The notes under the pieces were generated by a model. That model made no database searches. It was not told the origin of the DNA and saw only the letters and a program-made list of their open reading frames with translations. A DNA stretch of 20,555 bases from Haplomitrium mnioides (Eukaryota; Marchantiophyta; Haplomitriopsida; Calobryales), in NCBI GenBank assembly GCA_049999725.1, contig JBNGIS010039139.1, forward strand, positions 1 to 20,555, read 5' to 3'. Shown in pieces: positions 1-9,114 of this stretch. The translations under genes and the position numbers were made by a program. Position 1 is the stretch's first letter. The number at the start of each line of letters is the position of its first letter.

Positions 1-7
1 GGAATAG

Positions 8-17
8 TGGTATCAGA
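8..17 (+). promoter_or_regulatory. Primer-binding site (tRNA-Met type) of Copia-A
   Basis: The sequence TGGTATCAGA matches the standard plant retrotransposon site complementary to the 3' end of initiator tRNA-Met. It implies that the 5' LTR ends within the first seven bases of the window. The site normally continues with GC; here it continues with TC. The position, 576 bp upstream of the gag start, suits this role. Confidence 0.8.
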
Positions 18-583
18 TCTGTGACCACCCTGAAAGGGGGAGTCCAAAGCTGTTGTATGTTCAGCTGTGTAGGTCACCAGCATCATTCTGCCCAAGCACA
101 AATAAGGTGGCAGGACCTAAGTCATTGGGTCCTAAGAATAAAGAGGAAGAATCACACAAGCTAGCTGGGTATTATGGATGTGGATCTGTGAGTGAATGTA
201 TGAATGGCTGACTTGAGTGTGTCAAGAAGAAGAGTGAGACAAGCACAACAGGCCTGTAAGGAGAGGAAGAGCCCTTAAGGTCTGGAAGTGGTAACTGGCA
301 AAGGGCCATCTCAGAAAAGAACCTGAAGGCTCAAAACCTGTCCTCCCCTACATCGCAGCTAGTCCAGTTATTCCATATTTTCATTTCAATTATTTGATTT
401 TTTCACTTAAGCAGAAAACATAAATAGGTACCAGGGTCCATGATCGACCAGACTTTGGTCCACCACACATCTGTACATTGTATAGAACATTGCAGCCCTG
501 ACCCAGGAGCTGCATTCACCAGAACTCCTAGTTTATCTACCTCTTTCACAGGTACTCCCAACAAAACACAGAACAGGTCAAAC
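18..583 (+). other. 5' untranslated leader of Copia-A
   Basis: Between primer site and gag lie about 570 bp with no recognisable protein. An open frame runs into gag from 440, but the residues before the Met at 584 resemble nothing and are probably leader read by chance. No other feature was seen here. Confidence 0.55.
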
Positions 584-744
584 ATGACATCTTTTGAATC
601 TGTGAAATTTCAAGCCCTAAAACTAGATGGTTCCAATTACTGTTCTTGGTCACTCGATGTCACAACATACTTGACATCCAAAGCTATCTGTGAAGTCATC
701 AACTCATATGACAACGTCACCCCGTGTGACGCAGCCAGGGCGCT
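584..744 (+). pseudogene. Copia-A gag, N-terminal part
   Basis: The start codon at 584 opens a typical Copia gag N-terminus: a Phe followed by L-x-G-x-N-Y-x-x-W (here LDGSNYCSW), the pattern at the start of UBN2/DUF4219-type gag proteins that form the virus-like particle. The frame runs through 54 residues and ends in an Ala-Arg-Ala-Leu stretch. At 745 an inserted element starts and the frame hits a stop about 5 codons later. The same gag continues in the same codon phase at 5215. The gag start was chosen because family similarity begins at this Met and not at the upstream one at 440. Confidence 0.85.
740..744. repeat. Left target-site duplication of insertion 1 (GCGCT)
   Basis: This is the five bases immediately before the TG terminus at 745. 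They match the five bases after the CA terminus (GCGTT, 5210-5214) at 4 of 5 positions. Removing 745-5209 plus one copy restores an unbroken gag reading frame through the junction. Confidence 0.7.
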
Positions 745-2100
745 TGTCAGTTGGGTTTGAAGGTACTTCGTGTAATATTTTCAAAAAAATTTAAAAGAAT
801 TAAGTGAGAAGCCATGTAGGTTCAATGTTTTGGGTCAAAATAGCTTCCAAGGTACATAAAAAGGGGTCAAGGCATGCTTGGAGAGAAGGGAAGGATTGAG
901 GTCACAAGTAATGGAAGGAATCAATTGGAATGTGGTGTTAGGTTGGATTAGGACAAGTTTACTTCAGAGGTCTGATGGAGAAATAAAAATATAAAAAGTA
1001 ATAAAACTAACCTAAATGTCGAAGGCCAAGCCAAGCCCATTAATCTTGTATCTACCTAACTATCTAACTCGGAGGACAGCGTGCCTTGGGGAAGGGTAAG
1101 CCCTGAACTAGGTCCGTCCAAGGGCAGGTCTAAGGATATGCGGTGGCCTTACACCCCTCTAGGGGGCTGCTTCTCGAAAGGAAGAGAGAGGCATAGGCCT
1201 ATATACATCGACAGAGCAAGAGGGAAGGACTTATGGGATTTTTTCCAAGAATGACGTTCGACGAGCAATCAGCTATGTGGCAAGGGAGATATGGATCGGG
1301 TGCAGGCTGAGAAAGGGATCAAATTGCGGGGACTTTGAAGCACATAAATCAGAAGTTGAAGGGGGATTTTTCCAGGGAATTTGATCGCAGAAATTGAGGG
1401 CAGGAATTGCAAGAGGGGAGAATCGGATGTATAAGGCTTGCTCTGTGGGTTGAATTTGTTGGCGTTTGGAAACAACATCTTGCTGGCATATCTGGTGGTG
1501 AGATGAAGTTCAAAGGATTATGCTTAAATTGGAGACATATCGTAGTTTTAATGTAATGAGGAGTTGTGACGAAATTAAATGAGAACGTGAAGAATATCGA
1601 GGAGAATTTGGATTCAGCTCTTGGATTTGAATATAAGGGTGAATATCGTGATGGAGAAAAGAAGCCATGATGTGATGAGGAAATATGTTGCACTGCAGAC
1701 TCTAACTGTGAAGAAACACCTCTGCGAGGAATAGAGGGCCATGTGATGAAAGAATTATGTGATGAAGAGAGCGGATGTTATGCTGCGAAATCGAAATGTT
1801 GGTGTTGATCGAGTGAGGCAGTGCTACATCATGTTTGGCAATTGAACGACGAAAAAGAAGGTTACCTGATCTAAAACGAAGGCTGCAGATTGTGTTGAAG
1901 AGATGATGAACGATCGAGCTGCATGGGAAGAAGAATCCCTGTTGCGCAATCAAAGGAAAAGGAGGGAGCAAATGATCGACTCGTGGCTTGGTTTGAAAGG
2001 AAGAAAATGAAGAATCAAATAAGAATGAGCGAAACGATGAACGATCAATTGATTTGCGAAAAGTCGGGGTCCGATGTCCGTGGTGTCCAATCCGAAGAGC
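745..2100 (+). other. Left part of insertion 1, no coding content seen
   Basis: About 1.35 kb of purine-rich sequence on the + strand without a recognisable protein on either strand. Open frames here, such as the 144-codon one on the - strand at 1702-2136, have no domain pattern. If insertion 1 is a long-LTR element, this would be the beginning of its 5' LTR. From about 1750 the sequence carries scattered short repeats containing GATCGA, similar in style to the reverse complement of 9480-9970 in insertion 2. Confidence 0.4.
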
Positions 2101-2113
2101 GGGGTGGAAACTA

Positions 2114-2228
2114 GCCTTCCTAAGTAGGGAGTCCACTTAAGGTGGTTCCGATTCATCTACCGATGTGGAGCGAACCGGTTAACAGGGTTTTGTTTGAACT
2201 TACGAAGTGGGGAGGCCGCCTAAGAGGG
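2114..2228 (+). repeat. Palindromic module cluster in insertion 1 (three copies)
   Basis: Three degenerate copies of a roughly 25-bp module lie here: near 2119 (CCTAAGTAGGGAGTCCACTT), near 2159 and near 2198. Each has the form CCKAAGTGGGGA-N-CC-NNTTAA, an imperfect inverted repeat around a short centre, and is usually followed by GGTTCCGAT or a variant. Related copies occur at 2880-2945 and, reversed, in insertion 2. Confidence 0.6.
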
Positions 2229-2259
2229 ATCCGATGGGACAATGGAAGGAAGTCACCGG

Positions 2260-2400
2260 AAAGGTGACATGTCGAAGATTCGGACGAGAGGAAGGTGATT
2301 TTGAAAGTTTGAATCAAACATCTTCAGAAAGTTTGAAATGGATCTGAGGAGTCTATCATTCTTACATCAAACTTTTCCACGCCTTAGTAAAGAGAAGGAG
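2260..2400 (+). repeat. Segment shared with insertion 2 (reverse complement of about 10140-10310)
   Basis: This stretch contains two GAAAGTTTGAA motifs (2303, 2327) and a TTCTTACATCAAACTTTTC run. The reverse complement of about 10140-10310 has the same elements in the same order, with CG where this copy has TG or CA. By eye the similarity is around 70 percent, enough to show common ancestry of the two insertions. Confidence 0.65.
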
Positions 2401-2559
2401 CCTCTAAGGGTTCCTATATCAAGGGAATTAACGAGAAGGAAGAGTCCGATGTGGAGAAGAAGAGGAATATGAAATGAAGATAAGACGATGTTTCACATGA
2501 AGAACAAGGCGCTAAAATAGTGACCTATCGATGGTCTGGCGAGAAAGGGAAAAAAGTGC

Positions 2560-2760
2560 CGAAACAGCCACTTATCAATGATTCGTTAGAGGAGGAAGAA
2601 GGGATCAGCCAAAAGGGCGATCAATCGAAGGTCCGACTAGAGGAAGGACAAAAGGTGCCCAAACAACCACTTATCAGTGATTTGTTAGAGGAGGAACGAG
2701 GGTGTCGAAAGGGCAATCAATCAAAGGTCCGACCAGAGGAGGGACAGAAGGTGTCAAAAT
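2560..2760 (+). repeat. 99-bp tandem repeat, about two units plus decayed remnants
   Basis: Two consecutive units share ACTTATCARTGATTYGTTAG, AGGAGGAA and AAGGTCCGACYAGAGGA in the same order, offset by 98-99 bp (CTTATC at 2571 and 2670). The GTCYGRCC motif recurs near 2530, 2773, 2819 and 3131, so an older array extends about 600 bp. The two units are open in one frame, but the conceptual protein resembles nothing and the repeat explains the open frame. Confidence 0.7.
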
Positions 2761-2874
2761 AGTGATATATTGAAGGTCCGACCAAAAGGGGAACAAGATA
2801 CCGAAAGGGCAATAAATCGACGGTCTGGCCAGAGGAGAAACAATGGGAGCCCACTTAAAGGGGTTTTGATTCGT

Positions 2875-2945
2875 CTTCCGATGTGGGGACTCCAGTTAAC
2901 AATGATCTGATTGACCTCCCTAAGTGGAGAGACCACTTAACAATG
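2875..2945 (+). repeat. Second palindromic module cluster in insertion 1 (two copies)
   Basis: Copies of the same hairpin-forming module lie near 2880 (CCGATGTGGGGACTCCAGTT) and near 2918 (CCTAAGTGGAGAGACCACTT), each ending in TTAAC. Confidence 0.6.
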
Positions 2946-3399
2946 ATCCGTTGGGGGGAGAACAAGGGTTGCCGAAACAAGTATATAGCGCAACTTTGTT
3001 ATAGGAAGAAAGAGTGCTGAAACAGAGATTTATCAACGGTCCAAGGAGAAGCAAGTAGCGCTGAAACGATAATCTATCAAAGGTTCGACAAGAAGAAGCA
3101 AGAAGGAATCAGCCGAAAGGATGATGAATCACAGATCCGACCAGAGGAGAACCAAGGATGCCAAAGAAGCGATCTAGCATAGATCCAATAGAGGAGGAAG
3201 TAGTGCCAAAAAGAGGATCTATCACCGATCCAATGGGGGCAAAAACAGAGGTCTTTGTAGTTCTTATTCGAAGGGTCAAGGGCGTTGGGATGACATGGCA
3301 GCTACGGAAGGCCTTGGCAAAGTCAGCGAGTCAACGGGCGGTCAGCGTGATGGTCCACCTACCCCTTTACAGGGCGGCGTCGGACAACGCCACAACGGA

Positions 3400-3735
3400 T
3401 TATGTGGCGCCCTCAGCGGGAATCTAGGAGAATCAGTGGGGATCTTAAAGCTTTTGTAAGAATCTTGGACCTTTGTGGAAACGTGGCGCCCTCAACGGGA
3501 ATATAAGAGAATCAGCAGGGATCTTAGAGATTCCGTAGGAATCTTGGACCTTTGCGGAAACGTGGCACTTCGAGGGAGCCCGTAGGATTCTTCGGAGTGT
3601 TTGCGAACCTTTGCGGAAACGTGGTGCTTCNNNNNNNNNNAGGATTCTTCGGAGTGTTTGCGAACCTTTGCGGAAACGTGGTGCTTCGAGGGCGCTCGTA
3701 GAACTCTTCGGATCGATAGTCAACTTCGGAACAAA
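3400..3735 (+). repeat. Tandem repeats (about 79-bp then 59-bp units) carrying a primer-site-like motif
   Basis: Five units each begin GTGGYRCYYTC and end CCTTTGYGGAAAC. Unit starts are near 3404, 3483, 3562, 3619 and 3678. The first two units, 79 bp apart, contain TGGCGCCCTCARCGGGAA at 3405 and 3484. This resembles, with a few mismatches, the TGGCGCC-start primer sites of Tat-lineage Gypsy elements. Later units are about 59 bp with a diverged head. The 10-N gap falls in the fourth unit. Confidence 0.7.
3631..3640. other. Assembly gap (10 N)
   Basis: Ten undetermined bases lie within the 59-bp tandem array. The 47 bases before the gap (3584-3630) are identical to the 47 after it (3641-3687), so the true missing length is uncertain and could be whole repeat units. 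Confidence 0.95.
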
Positions 3736-3740
3736 CCTTG

Positions 3741-3885
3741 GAATTAACACCAGATCTGCGCCAAGCTTTGTTGCCTTGCAAAATTAAACCAAGCCCTTGT
3801 AATCAACATCAGATCTGTGCCAAGCTTCATTGCCTTGCAGCATTAAGTCGAGCCTTGGAGTTTGCATTCTACAGTCTGCGCCAAA
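3741..3885 (+). repeat. 58-59-bp tandem repeat, two and a half units
   Basis: Units begin near 3741, 3800 and 3858. Each contains CAGATCTGYGCCAAGCTT or a variant, TTGCCTTGCA and an ATTAA-rich spacer. The third unit is partial (ACAGTCTGCGCCAAACC). The sequence differs from the preceding 59-bp array although the period is the same. Confidence 0.75.
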
Positions 3886-5182
3886 CCTTTGCGGATACAT
3901 GCCAAACTTCCACCGATCAGCATCCAAAACCAGCAACAATCCAAATCGCAAAGAGGGGAAAAAACAAAAGGCGTGAGGAAATTCATGTGGGGGGATATAG
4001 GGGACCTCACTTTGATGTTACGGGGATGGATAATTTTGTGCAGAGAAAACAGCGGGATACGGAGGAGAGAATTCTGGTGAGACCTTTGGTGAGGTGGATG
4101 TACGCGTGAGGGAAGGCCATCATATGGTGGAGGTGGACTGAGGAGGTGCTAAGAATCGTTGAGCATGAGGCTCTAGAAGCTCAAAATACTCAGGTGGACT
4201 TATATTTGAAGGCAGACCAACATTTGGAGGTGAACCAACACTTAGAGGAGAGGAGAATTATTTCAGATTGTATTTTGTGAGGGGCAGCCAAGGGGGGTTC
4301 TGGTGTCGTCTCAACTTTGGATTGTACAGGAGATCAATCCTAGAAGCATTAGGAGAGTACTGCTAGTGTTACATTCTTGTGGAGAAAGGAGAGGAGTGGC
4401 CACGTTAGTGCTTATGCACTGCGAGGAAGATTCAGCTAATTCTCAGGTGGAGTGGGTGATCCAACAGCTGGGAGGGTTGTCTTCCAGAGGTGGAAGTTAA
4501 ATAAGACCTCTTCCTAGCCTGAGGAAGTAAATTCATGGCTTCTCGCGAGGGAAGTTAAAAAACTATCTAGACAGAATGTGTGAGTGGGGATAGAGTAGCA
4601 GGGAGAATAATGTTTCTGGTGTTGTTGTGTTTGCAAAGTGATGTTAGGAGAGTTAGTAAGAGAGGAAGCTAGTTCTGCACATATCTAAGAGAGCCAAAAG
4701 GTGGAGTTCCATGCTTGGGTTATAATTTCTATTCTGTGGAGGGGTTGAATCAGATAGCTCTGATGGGTTTGGGTGTTGGAATAGCTGGCCCTGGTGACAG
4801 TCCAATGATGGTAGGAGTGATTAGCTTTATAGTTGTGTTAGAATGCAGCCTGTAGGAAAATGCTGCAAGTTTATTCCTGTGTAATAAGTGCATACACTCT
4901 TGTACATAGGAGGTGACATTGAATATATGCAATCTAGATTTATATCAAGCATAGTATTGGTGAGTACTTCGAAATCATTTGAGTTGTGGTTGCTCTGTAT
5001 GTGGTAGAGAGGAAGACAGATCTGTCTTGTCCTTGGTGGGGTTGAGAGTAGTGTGGAAAGGCAAGGTGAGAAGTTCAGGATTGTTAAGACTTGAATTCAC
5101 TAATGAAGGTGCTGGGGCCGTCTCATTAAAGAGCTTGGCTATTCTTTGTCCCCCCTTTCCTATGAAATAGCATCAATTGGAG
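3886..5182 (+). other. Right part of insertion 1, no coding content seen
   Basis: About 1.3 kb of G-rich + strand sequence without a recognisable protein domain. Short open frames at 4303-4500 and 4979-5170 show no family pattern. The stretch around 4860-4960 has a leader-like or UTR-like texture but no defined signal. It does not resemble the left end of insertion 1, so it is not an evident second LTR. Confidence 0.4.
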
Positions 5183-5204
5183 GTTAAGGAAGGAGGAAGG
5201 GGCG
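5183..5204 (+). promoter_or_regulatory. Candidate polypurine tract of insertion 1
   Basis: A nearly unbroken purine run (AAGGAAGGAGGAAGGGG at its core) lies directly against TGACA, the last bases of insertion 1. Polypurine tracts normally abut the TG of a 3' LTR, so the position suggests that the 3' LTR was lost and only its end remains. Confidence 0.4.
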
Positions 5205-5209
5205 TGACA

Positions 5210-5214
5210 GCGTT
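5210..5214. repeat. Right target-site duplication of insertion 1 (GCGTT)
   Basis: It follows the CA terminus of insertion 1 and matches GCGCT at 740-744 with one mismatch. Gag coding resumes directly here. Confidence 0.7.
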
Positions 5215-5582
5215 GATCCTGCTCAGACATCATATGGTCGAACCGCTCAGGCTTCAGTACCTCAATTTTCACAATCCCCATCTACTATAGGAAGAACTCA
5301 AACTCAGATTCAACCATCTGACGACGATATCGCTCTCAGCAGCGAGACACGATTGGATCAACCTACGAGTCCATGACCACACATCCATTACAAATTACAA
5401 CAACAAATTATTTTGCATAGTCTCACAACTAGCAATTTGCGGCCACCCAATGACCGACAAAGAACAAATAGAGAAAACTCTATCTACATTCCTTGTGAGC
5501 AATCTCATCTTGGCATCTCAATAACGCAATATGAGATTCATTCGGTACTCCGAACTTATAGCATACATGCTACTTGCTGAAA
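5215..5582 (+). pseudogene. Copia-A gag, continuation after insertion 1
   Basis: The frame continues gag with a LLRHHM stretch, then RLQYL, RHDWINLR and the well-conserved TDKEQIEKTLSTF and YSELIAYMLLAE stretches that plant Copia gag proteins share before the zinc knuckle. Two nonsense codons interrupt it. TAG at 5288-5290 stands where the family has Trp (TGG to TAG). TAA at 5522-5524 stands where it has Tyr. After the LLAE stretch one A is missing near 5581, which moves the frame so that the next part (KHQLLLVEN) is read in the following frame. Together with 584-744 this accounts for a nearly full-length gag core. Confidence 0.85.
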
Positions 5583-6526
5583 CACCAACTACTACTCGTA
5601 GAAAATGCAAAGAAGCAATCCCCAGGGTCAGCCGCACCTCATTTGAACCTTGAATCACATTTTATAGGCTCCAGCCTTTACCCTTGCTCTAGGAACAAGC
5701 AATTCTCTAGAGTCAGAGGAAGAAGTAACCTTAGATTCAGGGGGAGTGTAAGCCGACCTACTAGCAGTCGACCTCCCAATGCAAACCACCGGGATAGAAA
5801 TCCCAACCGTCGCATCCCAACAACACCAGAGTATGTTCCCCAACACACATGGCACAACAGAGGTGGCAAGCAATTATATAGAGGCCGACGGAGTACATCC
5901 GGCCCACGCCAACAACAACAAACTACATGCAATAGGTGTGGCACACGTGGCCACACCCAACACACATGCAGAGTGTCAATGCACCTAGCGTGCCTATACC
6001 AACAAAGCACCAAACCTCACATTCATGAGGTACAGAGCAACTTACTAGAAATGATAGACAACGATGAGTATCCACAATACAATGTACATCTTGAAAATCA
6101 CATGACTCAATCAGCACTGTCCAACCAGACACATGGATTTGAGATAACATGCATTGTCAACAGCGGTTCCTCGTATACTATCTTGCAAGAATGCAAATAT
6201 TTCTCATCCATCACCTCTTCTTCTAGGCCAATGACCACTATTGCATGCCATAATCAAATTGAAGAAGGACATGGTCCAACAACCATCATTTTTCCAAATG
6301 GAACAAGACTGGACATCAAATCAGTAATTTATGCACCTGCAACTACCAAAAACCTCATCGATTTCCGAGATATCAGACAAAACGGTTTTCACATTCAAAC
6401 AAGATCATTTCAAGACAAAGAAGCCCTCCACATCCTGACTCAAACCGTAACAGGCTTTGACATACGAGAATCTTTCCCTCTATCACCATCGAGATATCAT
6501 ACACCACAAAAATATTCTCATATCAT
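5583..6526 (+). pseudogene. Copia-A nucleocapsid and protease region
   Basis: One open frame covers the end of gag, a basic Arg/Gln-rich stretch and a CCHC zinc knuckle, CNRCGTRGHTQHTC (5928-5969), with correct C-X2-C-X4-H-X4-C spacing; it binds genomic RNA in the particle. The aspartic protease follows, with the active-site neighbourhood CIVNSGSSYTIL. The family has DSG, so the catalytic Asp is Asn here (codon AAC, 6159-6161, a G-to-A change), which should abolish processing. The later protease pattern IFPNGTRLDIKSVIYAP...NLI is recognisable. Coding similarity leaves this frame near 6525 and continues in another, so a frameshift separates protease from integrase. Confidence 0.85.
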
Positions 6527-7636
6527 GCCTCTATCAAAACGGTATCTACAGCCATTACATGGCATAACCGCCTTGGACATCCAGGTCGTGACATGTTCTA
6601 CCGTATTAAGAAGGACAGCAAGGGCATACCAGAAAATGTGCATCCATTGCCACTACAAACTCCATGCTTGGCATGCACACAAGGCAAATTGAAAATTGCA
6701 CCTTCTCATGACAAGACAGCGATTTCAATCCCCCAATTTCTTGAGCGGATCCATGTTGATGTTTGTGAGCCCATCCACCCACCTTCAGGACCATTAAGGT
6801 ACTTTCTTATCACCATAGATGCATCATCCAAATGGTCAAAAGTATCCCTTCTTACAACCAAAAACATGGTCTTCCCAAAACTTTTGTCCCAAATTCTGAA
6901 ACTCTCAACGCAATTCCCTGATTACCCAATTAGAAACCTGAGAGTGGACAATGTTAGAGAATTCTCTTCACAAACTTATGATGACTTTTGCACATCTGTA
7001 GAATCACATGTATATTTCCAAAACGGCATCGCAGAATCGGCCATTAAGAGAATCCAACTCATAGCAAGACCATTACTTCTAAACTCAAATCTCCCCACCT
7101 CTGCTTGGGAACATGCAATCATATATGCAACGACTCTATTGCATTATAGACCATCTGCATTCAACAAGAATTCCCCGCACCAACTTACAGCATGAATTCT
7201 AGCAGATTTATCACATCTACGCACATTTGGCTGCTTGGTCCTCGTCCTAATTTTAGGACCACATCAAACAAAAATGGGACCACAATGCCGGAAAGGCATA
7301 TACATTGGTTTTGAATCCCCTTCTATCATCCGATACCTTGAACCCTCAACATCTGATGTGTTTAAGTCTCGATTCGTAGACTGTCAATTATTTGAAGAAT
7401 CTTTTCCACATCTGACACAAGAGTACAAGGCCATACGACCAAAACCTGAGGATAATTTAATATGGCACCAATATTTGCCACTGGATTTTGATCAATGAAA
7501 TGAACATTCAGATGCTGAAGTCAAAAGACTCCTCAATTTATAGGAAATATTAGTTAAAATACCTAACGTATTTAACAATGCCTCCAACATCACAAAATCG
7601 CACATAGAAGCTGCAAATGCTCCAATGCAACTCTAG
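6527..7636 (+). pseudogene. Copia-A GAG-pre-integrase and integrase
   Basis: The GAG-pre-integrase motif WHNRLGHPG begins at 6560. The zinc-binding CLACTQGK follows. The catalytic core has the first Asp in HVDVCEP (6758-6760), the second in LRVDN (6947-6949) and the Glu in NGIAES (7034-7036). Only 28 residues separate the second Asp from the Glu, where the family has about 35, so an in-frame deletion has hit the catalytic core. DNAGEF of the family reads DNVREF. The GIYIGFESPSIIRYLEP stretch near 7295 is the usual C-terminal integrase signature. Stops interrupt the frame at 7193-7195, 7496-7498, 7541-7543 and 7634-7636, with similarity continuing across the first three. This enzyme would have inserted the cDNA into host DNA. 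Confidence 0.88.
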
Positions 7637-8780
7637 AAAATTGATACACCTACAACTGATATACAGCCCAAGGAAAATTGTAGCAGACTGTCGTAGCATA
7701 GCAGTAGCACTCCAACCCCGAAAAGAACAACCCGAGGTCCGAACCGCGCAAGATCTATATAGAAATCCGCTCTTGACACACTTTTATCGACTTTCCAGAT
7801 TCTTTAGAGAGTTCTGAAACTGCACTCTTGTCAACTCAGACGTGGACCTCTCTCCACTCTAGGTTTGACTACCTTTCCTTCACAAAACCACCACACACAC
7901 ACACACAAGACACAAACCCAGGACTACCCAGACTGTATGACTGACATTTCCAGAACAAGACAGTTGCTGTACAGGATGATTTTAAACAGAAGCTGTATTA
8001 GAGAATTCCCAAGCAACCGGTTACCCAACCTGCTTGAAATTCTCACACCAACACTCCCATACCTACCCTCATTACAACCTCTCTCTTCCCCTCAAATTAG
8101 ACGCTCAGGCCACTCCAACCCAAGACATCCCAGAGCTCTGCGTTGAGAACACAGCTATGGAACGACCCACCTGGTCTCACATCCAAGTGCTGCTCCTCCA
8201 ACCACCGATAACTCTGTTTATTTGTGAAATGCCCACCTAGTCCCTAGGCACACACAAACTTGAACACTTCCTTGTTCTGCTACAATCTCCCACCCAGACT
8301 CCACTGACTGGAAAACCACCGCAGGTTCTCTCCTCACAAATTTAACAAACACAGGACAGATCAGAACTCATAACAGAGTTGATTGATCATTCAAACCTTC
8401 CCCAATCACAATCTGAGACTCAGACTTCAATTCCACCAACAGAAACACCTCAGGAAACTCCCCCCACGCACTCCCCTGATGAAAAATTGTCTGATCCTTC
8501 CAACTACCAACTGCAAAAGTTGCATCAACCCACTCTAGTTTCTGAATTCATCCCCATCCTCAAACTGCTCCTCACAAATCTACAATAAAGAAAAATGAGC
8601 AAGAGACCTCACAGACATGAACACTCAGTATATTTCTTGCAAAACGCATGTACAATGAGAACTCCCTCGAATAAGAGCTCGACAACCGACTTGTACCCCT
8701 CTCCCTATTATCCTAAAAGTACGGATCAATCAAGATTTTACATCTTTTACACCTGCCCTGAGAGACTAACTTTTTCTCCC
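7637..8780. other. Unassigned stretch at the start of the second interruption
   Basis: C-rich + strand sequence with short open frames (8379-8588, for example, is Pro/Thr/Gln-rich) but no recognisable domain. It may be diverged Copia-A linker, part of insertion 2, or an independent insertion. A short CA repeat lies near 7891-7907. I see no clear similarity to insertion 1. Confidence 0.3.
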
Positions 8781-8791
8781 TAGGCTCTTAA

Positions 8792-8821
8792 TAAGAACTA
8801 ACCACTCGCAGGTGGTTCTTA
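8792..8821. repeat. Hairpin 1 (TAAGAAC...GTTCTTA)
   Basis: An imperfect inverted repeat pairing TAAGAACTAACC with GGTGGTTCTTA around a short loop. It has a direct sister copy at 8869-8897. Confidence 0.6.
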
Positions 8822-8868
8822 AACTAAATCAACTTGCTTAACTAGTTTACATGGGGTTCCGCTCACAA

Positions 8869-8897
8869 TAAGAACTAACTACTCACATTAGTTCTTA
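8869..8897. repeat. Hairpin 2, perfect 10-bp stem
   Basis: TAAGAACTAA at 8869-8878 is exactly complementary to TTAGTTCTTA at 8888-8897, with a 9-base loop. The whole hairpin repeats the one at 8792, including AATAAGAACTAAC before and ACTAA after. Confidence 0.8.
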
Positions 8898-9114
8898 TAC
8901 TAATTCTCGACCGTCAGTTACACAAAAGCGTTTCTTGATCTTTCAGTTCCCGCCCTTATTGAAACCACAGTAAATCACCGTTTCGCCATTTGACTTCTCT
9001 CCTCGCTCACCTTTCCTTTGCCGCGCAAAACACCGATAAGTCGCAATTTCAGATATCACCGCTTCGCTCCATCACCATTTCACCAACTTCGAGCCCGTCA
9101 AACTCCACGGAAAG

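Larger units (their letters stand above)
745..5209 (+). mobile_element. Insertion 1: non-coding, repeat-rich element nested in Copia-A gag
   Basis: This 4465-bp block begins TGTCAG and ends GTGACA, so it has TG...CA ends with a 5-bp inverted repeat (TGTCA/TGACA), and is flanked by GCGCT/GCGTT. These are the hallmarks of LTR-retrotransposon integration. It has no gag or pol. Inside are palindromic modules, a 99-bp repeat, tandem repeats of about 79 and 59 bp with a primer-site-like motif, and a purine-rich tract at the right end. No second copy of the left end was found, so two full LTRs are not visible. It may be a large non-autonomous derivative, possibly Tat-like Gypsy, that lost its 3' LTR. 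Orientation is inferred from the positions of the primer-site-like motif and purine tract. Confidence 0.65.

Noticed and set aside
440-583. Upstream extension of gag from the Met at 440
   Set aside because: No similarity to gag before the Met at 584; the stretch is better explained as leader.
1702-2136. Open frame of 144 codons on the - strand
   Set aside because: No family pattern; it overlaps a repeat module and other open frames in the purine-rich left part of insertion 1.
2520-2762. Open frame of 80 codons encoding a 33-residue repeat
   Set aside because: It follows from a 99-bp DNA repeat whose length is a multiple of three; surrounding repeats of the same family are full of stops.
4303-5170. 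Possible host gene fragments
   Set aside because: Short frames without domain pattern, splice context or continuity; they lie inside the bounded insertion 1.
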